From NCBI GenBank assembly GCA_032622095.1, contig CP136069.1, positions 162,741,043 through 162,805,042 of the forward strand: a stretch of DNA of 64,000 nucleotides. The letters run 5' to 3'. The notes below the pieces were generated by a model. The model searched no databases and was not told the DNA's origin. It worked only from the letters and a program-made list of their open reading frames with translations. Position 1 is the first letter of the stretch. Every line of letters starts with the position of its first letter. Positions 57,437-64,000 of this stretch are shown here, in pieces. This DNA comes from Siphonodentalium dalli. Lineage: Eukaryota; Mollusca; Scaphopoda; Gadilida; Siphonodentaliidae. Position numbers and translations under genes: made by a program.

Positions 57437-58155
57437 CAGCTCAAACACAAATTCTCAGCCAGCGGCCATGCATGTTTTATCTGTATCTGTAATGTTTCTG
57501 ATAGGATAGGATAGGATATTTTTATTTACAATACACATATGAATAGTACAATAAATTAACATATAACTAGAATAATTCATTATATTGCTGGGGTAACCAT
57601 AGCCCTACCGGGCTGTCTTCCTGTTTCTCCCATAACAAATATCATTATACAAATAATTTATCAGATAGCGTGAGTATTATTCATATTCATATCCACGTAG
57701 ACGTACAGACTAATAATCGTATATATAACAAATAATATAAGACAAAATGTTCAGGGCATTTTTTTTACAAAAGTGTTTATATGTTTGTGAGCCAGTCCAG
57801 ACGAGTGATCACTATATCGTTTTATCTCTCCCCGGAAACGTTACGTTCTTGTCACATGTTCTAAAGTATGAGAAGTTTCTGCATGTCTTAGTTTCAAACG
57901 AAGATTGAGAAATTGGTATTCAGATTATAGAGAAGTTCTCATGATGAAATCTCAGAACACAAGCTCATCACGGTGTCTCATCCGACTCAGAATTATTATT
58001 TCATACTCATTGATTCATAGGATTCTGGGGAGAGATTATGCATCTTTTATAGTAACAATAAAAATAAATATGAATTTATATGATTCGCCGGAAGGGCTTT
58101 TTGTTGAGTGAGGTTTAAGGGAGAATGTTAACTAAATGTGATAATTATGTGTGTG
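57437..58155. other. No gene recognised; GGATA repeat at about 57504-57522
   Basis: 'gataggataggataggat' followed by 'atttttatttacaata' could be the 3' tail of a minus-strand LINE (tail repeats of ATCCT type), but no coding part adjoins. The rest is AT-rich. Confidence 0.35.
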
Positions 58156-58163
58156 TGTACAGT

Positions 58164-59166
58164 CAGAGGCGGACTGGCCGATCGGGAGACCGGGAAATTT
58201 CCCGATGGGCCGGAGGCCGGAAAAATTCTGATTCCACGTGATTTTCTATCAAGCGAGAATCCGAGGGGTTTTTTTACGGTTGGGGGGGGGGGGGTATATG
58301 TGGTTGGGCCACCCAACCACAACTTGGGCCGCAAATGAAACCGACGTGGGCCGCCACATGTGTTGTCTAACCAGCCGTGTATCCAATAAGATGGTACACT
58401 TCTCACATAAATTCATGAGGGCAGAGGCGGACTGCATGGCCGATCGGGAGACCGGGAAAATTCCGGACGTGGGCCGCCACATGTGTTGTTTAACCAGCCG
58501 AATTGGCTAATCATAATTTTGACATTAAATGAACTTGTCGGCATCATATAACACCACGTAAAGACCCCATTAATCTCGAGATTTTAACGGTAACTCCCAG
58601 CTGTAAATCCCAAAAAAATTCTTACGCACCCCTCCCCCAATTGAAATTTACAAGAAAATAGGAACGCTTCAGTTGATGCCAGTCTAGTTTATCGGATTCG
58701 AGATTTTCTTGTATAGTTTTCAAAATGTTCTCACCCCGGGCCGAACAACCATGAACAGCCCGGTGTGTCCTGGTCTCTTGTCCGTAGCCGTGTGCATTTG
58801 TCTGGAGTTAGACCGCTAGATGTTAGATTTTATGCAATTTTTCAGGTAAAAATATCTGAATGGTCTCATACCGGGAATATATAGAACCATGGTTTATGAA
58901 TATATAGGATATTAGACCAGATGTGCAAATGGAATTATGCAAAAACATGTATTTGGTCTGCATCTGATTCAAGGGGGGGGGGGGGGGGGGGGGGGTGCAA
59001 ATGGAATTATGCAAAAATATGTATTTGGTCTGATTCTGATTCAAGGGGGGGGTGCAGTTGGAATTTTCCAAGGTGGACTGTGGACGCCCCCCCCCCCCCC
59101 CCGCAAACAGATGGGCCGGTATTATATTAATTTCCCGGGCCGGTTTCTTGGCCCAGTCCGCCTCTG
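58164..59166. mobile_element. hAT-like MITE with CAGAGGCGGACTGG ends
   Basis: The left end CAGAGGCGGACTGGCC and right end GGCCCAGTCCGCCTCTG are inverted repeats. The flanking 8-mers TGTACAGT (58156-58163) and TATACCGT (59167-59174) agree at 6 of 8 positions, a decayed 8-bp target duplication as made by hAT transposases. The interior contains a second partial copy of the left end (58434-58480), two units of 'tgcaaatggaattatgca' (58922 and 58996), and long G and C runs (58280, 58973-58995, 59045-59053 and 59087-59102). No transposase ORF. Confidence 0.75.
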
Positions 59167-59234
59167 TATACCGTCAGGTCGAGGTCGAGGACGCGGTGGT
59201 GGAAATAAAAGTGGTAGAGTAGAACTATGATTGT

Positions 59235-60066
59235 GCTACCGAATAGAACTATGTGTATACATGGTGTTTATTTTAATATAAGTATTCGTATTATGTATCG
59301 GTACAGTCGGGACATCCTGTGTTTTTACAGCGTACATTTTTTAGATAATTACCAAGTATTTTTGTCTGTAAGCGTTTCTTCAATATATGCCTGCTTTGTA
59401 TGCATGTGTATTCAGCTTCAAGGTTGTTCCATATTGTGGGGAAGGCGTGGTGTGGTAATCTTCCAGAATATTTGGTTCTAGGTTTTTCTAGTAGCAGGGG
59501 ATTAGGGTGTCTTGGAGTTGATTTTGCTCGTTTGTTGTACATCATTTTAAAAGAAGCCGGCAGACGGTCATAATACCAGTCATGCACGAACATTGTAGAA
59601 TTGATGGTGTGTAAGTCATATATTTTCAAGATATTTTCTTTTTTAAAGAGTGGGTCTGTGTGACTCCTATACTTCTTATTGCATATTATACGCATGGCTC
59701 GTTTTTGTAATAGAAAATTTTTCTTGACTTCTGGAACATGTCCCCATATTTGGATACCGTAAACTAATTGGCTTTGAATCAATGCATAGTACAAAGTTTT
59801 CAACGCTTTACTCGGGAAAAAATGTTTCACCTTATTGATACAATATATTGCATGTGATATTTTAGAGCAGATTATGGATACGTGCTTTTTGAACGTCAAG
59901 TTCTCATCAATATGGATACCTAAAAAATTTTTTGAGGATTCGTGCCCAAGATTCCCTATTCGATTCAATTCATTGTGATTTAACTTTATTTTCAAAGTAT
60001 TCCATTTTTTGTCATTATTCGGTGGGTGTATGAGCATATAGTTGCTTTTATTAATATTAATTGCCG
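59235..60066 (-). pseudogene. 5'-truncated LINE, RT thumb and C-terminal part (minus strand)
   Basis: A single open frame of 248 codons (60037 to 59291) has FLGIHIDENLTFKKHV, the 'YLGV.ID..L.W..HI' block after RT in Jockey/CR1-type LINEs. It continues LYYALIQSQLVYGIQIWG and ends with Cys-rich CKNTGCPDCTDT. RT catalytic blocks are absent because the insertion is truncated at about 60066. The frame has no internal stop, suggesting a fairly young insertion. 'aataaa' follows the stop on the minus strand. Confidence 0.85.
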
Positions 60067-60076
60067 TAACTGTGCA

Positions 60077-60199
60077 GGCCCATCTTTTTCATCGGTAGTT
60101 TACGCTGCTTACGCACAAGTGCCATGGAGTCCACTATTGTCATCTAAGCGTCACTCTTTACATTCTGTGTGCGTAAACTACCGATGAAAAAGATGGGCC
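60077..60199. repeat. Perfect 29-bp inverted repeat, 65-nt spacer
   Basis: 'ggcccatctttttcatcggt' plus 'agtttacgc' (60077-60105) pairs exactly with 'gcgtaaactaccgatgaaaa' plus 'agatgggcc' (60171-60199). The right arm lies at the start of the ORF fragment described next; the left arm abuts the truncated end of the minus-strand LINE. Confidence 0.9.
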
Positions 60200-60396
60200 T
60201 TCACACATTCGGGGAATTGGCTGAGAGTCTTTCCAACAGCATTCTTGCTACAGGCTCCGCGTCCACAAGAATAGACAATATTTTTTCTGTTTATCAAAAA
60301 TCATCAATCAAGCAAATGGAACGGGCACACAGAAGTTCTTCAGAACAAATCACTATCACCATTAGGTCTGACAATCAGAAAATCCCTGTCGATCCA
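60172..60396 (+). pseudogene. Fragment of an unnamed invertebrate ORF ('RIDxxFxxYxxxSIK' motif)
   Basis: An open frame reads LPMKKMGLHTFGELAESL, then STRIDNIFSVYQKSSIKQME, then NQKIPVDP, and meets a G-run at 60398. From memory, a motif of the form RxDxVFDxYxxxSIKxxxRxxR followed by 'P.nW..FL' occurs in a large family of uncharacterised proteins in cnidarians and molluscs. The match is partial and unsearched. The G-run replaces the expected continuation, so it is probably broken. Confidence 0.35.
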
Positions 60397-60469
60397 GGGG
60401 GGGGGGGGGTGAAAAAAATATCGGGGTGGGTGGGTGGTCAAAGCCACCAACAACACTGGGGGTAAGCTG

Positions 60470-62100
60470 CTCCGTGGGAAGCGGTTCGCTTGTGATAAAA
60501 GCTCCAGTGCGCATGAGCGAAGCTCCAATGCGCATCCGGTCAGAAGAAGTTATTTTATTTACAACATTCAAAGAACACAGATTGAAGGTAAGGAATAGAA
60601 AAGAATTTCCACTGCTGCTCCCTTCTACGATAACATTTATAACAGAATCAGGGACGTTTTGTCACATCTTTGCTCACAATACCCTCCTTTTCCCAGTTTA
60701 GCATTGCTGAAAAGTATTCCCTACGCATTTACTATGGGGAAACTACCGAAAGTAACCGGGTAAATAGACCGTATTTAAAAGCTTATTTGAGCGTGAACAA
60801 TATTGAACAATAAAGCTGATACGTCATCTAGTAATCCCCAATCCGTGTCGATGTATTCTGCTCATTTACAACAATGCCAGAAAGCTTGCAAATCATGACA
60901 AAAAGCCCCAGTGCCATTGCGATAACAGGTTACACATCGTGTGCGCTTGTGATGAAATAAAGCGCCAGTGCGTAGGTGTCATGGCATCGTAATTGACTTA
61001 TTTTGGCAGGATAATCAACATTCTGACAACCGAAAACTACAGAAGGTGGTGTGTGCTTTCCTCAGAGTCATTTTCTTCAATTAGCTTGTGTTTTATGTTG
61101 TAATTTAATATATTATATATCATTTATAACATAAATATCCGAATACGAATGTAATTATGACAATTAAGAATGTAATACAAATGATACGAATGTAATTACG
61201 ATAATTAGACATTAGTATATATAATTACTATAATATAATAATTATATTCATATCATTTGCAGTGCATTCTTCGCAGAACCATAACACCATGTGTTTTGTG
61301 GTGATATGGCTTCGTAATTATGATTATTAGACATTTATTTTAGTTGGGAATACGTTGAACTGGTATCGCTATGTTGCTTCAGTGAAAGCTCACACCTTGA
61401 TGCAGGATTGGGAGTGTCAGGGAAGTGACTAGAGGGTCTTGGTTTGGGTGGGTGTCAAACTTCGAATTTCCAACTGTACCCCCACTTTGGAGCACATTTT
61501 TATCTCAACTTAAGACTTTCCCCCTTTTGCACACTCTTGAGCTTGAATATTCTGACTGTTACCTGAAACAGGTTTGTAACTGGTTGGAACTCCAACGATA
61601 TACCCCCATATATTTGAAAGTATCTGAAATATATGTTGTAAATATAAATGTCTTTCAACTCCGGGTGGAGTGCAAATCACAGGGGTCCGGGAATATATAT
61701 GTTTTTAATTTATTATAGTATTTTGAGAAAATAATATGATAAATTAAAACAAAAAATTCCTGGACCCGTATTGCAAATTGATTTGCCCAATATTGCCCAC
61801 CCGCAATGAAGACACTCTACCCACAATTATACCTGATTATCTTGCGCTTATTATTTCATTATTGTCATTTCAGATGTATGCGGGTATGGAAGGGTCAATG
61901 GAGGATTCAATGATCTTAATGGACCTTTCTGAAAAGATATTAAAATGCATCCATAATTGCATGTATTTGGCATTATTTTTTGCAATTAGTTGATTTTAAT
62001 AACTAAAGCGTCTTTTGAAAAATGTTGTTGTTGTTATTGTTGTTGTTGTTGGAATCTGATTATACGGGGACCACCTGATCGGATTGTCTGCCTTTAATAG
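60470..62100. other. No gene recognised; (TTG)n near 62018-62051
   Basis: AT-rich DNA. The imperfect phrases 'atacgaatgtaattatgaca' and 'tacgaatgtaattacgataa' (61143 and 61185) form a small duplication. No supported exon. Confidence 0.4.
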
Positions 62101-62287
62101 GTCATTCATGCCGTTTTCGTGCCATTTATATATAATGGCACATCCATATTGTGTTATGACTAAGGGTGGATACACACATGCATGTAATCCCTGTAAATAT
62201 CGTGTATTTGGCGTTTTACATGGATCATACACACCGTGTAATATGTGTCCGCTGACAACCCAATCATTGCGACTGTGTTTGACCACA
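62101..62287 (+). CDS. Candidate ephrin-receptor-like Cys-module exon (second gene?)
   Basis: The acceptor-like 'tgtctgcctttaatag' ends at 62100 and a strong GTGAGT donor is at 62288. The frame includes YCVMTKGGYTHACNPCKYR and then YTPCNMCPLTTQ, with Cys spacing C-x10-C-x2-C-x14-C-x2-C-P-x9-C. The exons at 7071 and 11657 have C-x10-C-x2-C-x13-C-x2-C-P, so the first five Cys fit the same module. The phases (2 in, 0 out) differ from those exons and the usual CPxG is lost, so it may be a degenerate module, a diverged paralogue or chance. Confidence 0.38.
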
Positions 62288-64000
62288 GTGAGTTAAACTC
62301 TGAACCTCTGAAGAGCCGTTGACTGGGACAAAGTCGTCAGGCCGCTTAAAATAATTATTCGCGCGATAACTCAAATGGTCGACGTTCTGTTTAAATCATT
62401 GTCAGTATTCTATTGATGTTAATACCAGTGATGGCCTCTTCCCCAATACATGGGGCTATGACCCCAACATGCACGGGGAGCTATATTATCCCAGAAGCTA
62501 CCGAATTCACCATTGCATATTTCCTCGACGGGGTGTGCATGCAGCACCCCGAGTCCTGACACCCTGCTTGATAAATATCGTAGTCATGTCTGTCGTGTCT
62601 GTTTTCTACGAGTGATTATTCTAATATGCAGCAATTTATGCTATTCATATAACTATGAAAATATTATACAGCTTTAAATTTGAATGCATGGTGTTGCTGT
62701 TTGTCTTCATTCGGCGAAAGGGTTGCCTATATAGCTACGAGTTCCCAACTACGTCACCTTTCCTCTCTTGTGTTATACAGTTATACATGTATACGAAAAA
62801 TTTACAACTATGGAATATTTAAGTAAAACATTATATTGTAATTATTGCCCAGATAATCCCGGCTGATACATTCAATTAACTCCCTTAGTTATTGGAAGCT
62901 TTCGAGAACCAGCCCCTCCCCCAATCATGGATTATGGTCGAAAATGTTATAATTCAAGCTTGTGACAGTTATGAGCTTGTTCAACCTTTGGCTTGAGAAA
63001 CATATATATAAATGGGGGGGGGGGTCACTCTTAATTTCAACGCTGTACCTGCATTATGTTTTGGCGCTATACTGAATATTTGCAATCCCAATTGAATTAA
63101 TGTTATCACATGAGCTCGCTCTCAAATTATCAGAGAAATCTCAACAAGCCGGTATCATCCTATAAAAGAATTCTGCATATTTTATTTTTGTTTTGGATGA
63201 CCCTGTTTCCAAGAAATTACAGAAACAAATCAAGTATAAAATCCACCGGCTCTAATCCACTTTTCGAAATGAATTATAACTCGTGAAAAACAGCAACATA
63301 TATCAGACAAGAATTACTCATTTCGGCATCCATGAAAGAAGACATGTTTATGACTGGCCTGAAATTTCTTGATGGCAGTTTGTTTGATAATGGCTTATAA
63401 CTACTCACTGGTGAAATTGAACTCTCGCGCGCAGGTGATTAATTTTGTCAATTATTGGTGTGGCCATGTAAAATACATGTATTTTACATACAGACATTAC
63501 ATGCATGTGTGTATCCACCCTTACACAAGCCGCATATCAACAATTATTTTGCAAGATTAATTATGCGAATACATGCATGCCATGGTCAATCTCCCACATC
63601 GTAATGTGCATACATGATCAACCCACTATTCGAAATCAATTAGGCTGACAACAAACGAATAGTTGTAATTATATCCGTACAATAACATGTGAATCACACA
63701 GGACTGCATGTACATTCAAATACATATCGATTGGAGTATATAATAGGATATACTATTGGTATATAACTGATAATTCACGGAAACACCACACGATAATTGT
63801 CATGTTTTAGGCTCCAATAATGCCAATGTGATTGAAGTAATAAATACGAACTTGTTTCGATCGTTTTCACCTCTGCAATTCCCTAAATCTCTTTTTAAAT
63901 GCGCACTGGGGCCCTCCAGTCCCGGCGGTCTACGCGCTGGCGCTTATCGAAATACGAACTGGAGCGTCCAAGTGGTGGTGTTAAAATGCATTTTTCTCAG
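62288..64000. other. No gene recognised
   Basis: AT-rich DNA with a G-run near 63016-63025 and a small palindrome 'aaaatacatgtattttaca' at 63470-63488. If 62101-62287 is an exon, this would be its downstream intron. No further exon is supported. Confidence 0.4.

Overview
This is a window of an invertebrate nuclear genome, most likely a mollusc or another lophotrochozoan. It is AT-rich, its genes are split into small exons by GT-AG introns, and most of the DNA is transposon-derived. The lophotrochozoan assignment is inference. It rests on mollusc-like dispersed repeats (the 'gagttatggccctt' and 'attatctcccttt' motifs), on Helitron-like elements with internal tandem cores that resemble bivalve 'pearl' elements, and on a membrane protein built of ephrin-receptor-like Cys-rich repeats. 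I saw no operons, CRISPR arrays or bacterial genes.

One gene is well supported (plus strand, about 3.1-13.8 kb). Six exons with consistent splice sites and phases encode the C-terminal part of a type I membrane protein: two ectodomain exons, two 156-bp exons that each hold one ephrin-receptor-like/GCC2-GCC3 Cys module, one transmembrane exon, and a terminal exon with a short basic, Ser-rich cytoplasmic tail. The signal peptide and earlier exons are not recognisable here and probably lie upstream. The introns hold a tRNA-derived SINE, a dead LINE with a nested TTAA-type MITE, and a foldback element carrying GCGCTTAAGCGC palindromes. A possible exon of the same Cys module lies at the far right (about 62.1-62.3 kb) and may belong to a second gene.

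Most of 14-62 kb is mobile DNA. Helitron-like (rolling-circle) elements at 18.6-23.2 kb and 31.0-34.0 kb are joined head to tail at CTAG|TCT junctions and carry 122-bp core units. A long-terminal-inverted-repeat element at 30.0-35.6 kb encloses a THAP-type exon, suggesting a P-element-like transposon later filled by Helitron-like insertions. A 1.7-kb sequence with a C2H2-like ORF occurs at 15.8 and 38.4 kb; the second copy has lost the finger through a 77-bp deletion. A 3.8-kb inverted-repeat structure spans 43.7-47.5 kb. A 2.5-kb palindrome at 51.4-53.9 kb has a half-copy at 0.2-1.6 kb and is full of YY1-like GCCGCCATCTTGG motifs. Three LINE remnants lie at 26.1-28.8, 54.8-57.4 and 59.2-60.1 kb (the last on the minus strand). 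A hAT-like MITE with a recognisable 8-bp target duplication lies at 58.2-59.2 kb. There are also many perfect hairpins, a 15-copy 38-bp minisatellite at 41.1 kb, and several microsatellites.

All calls were made by eye. Family names for transposons are inferred from termini and motifs, not from database searches.
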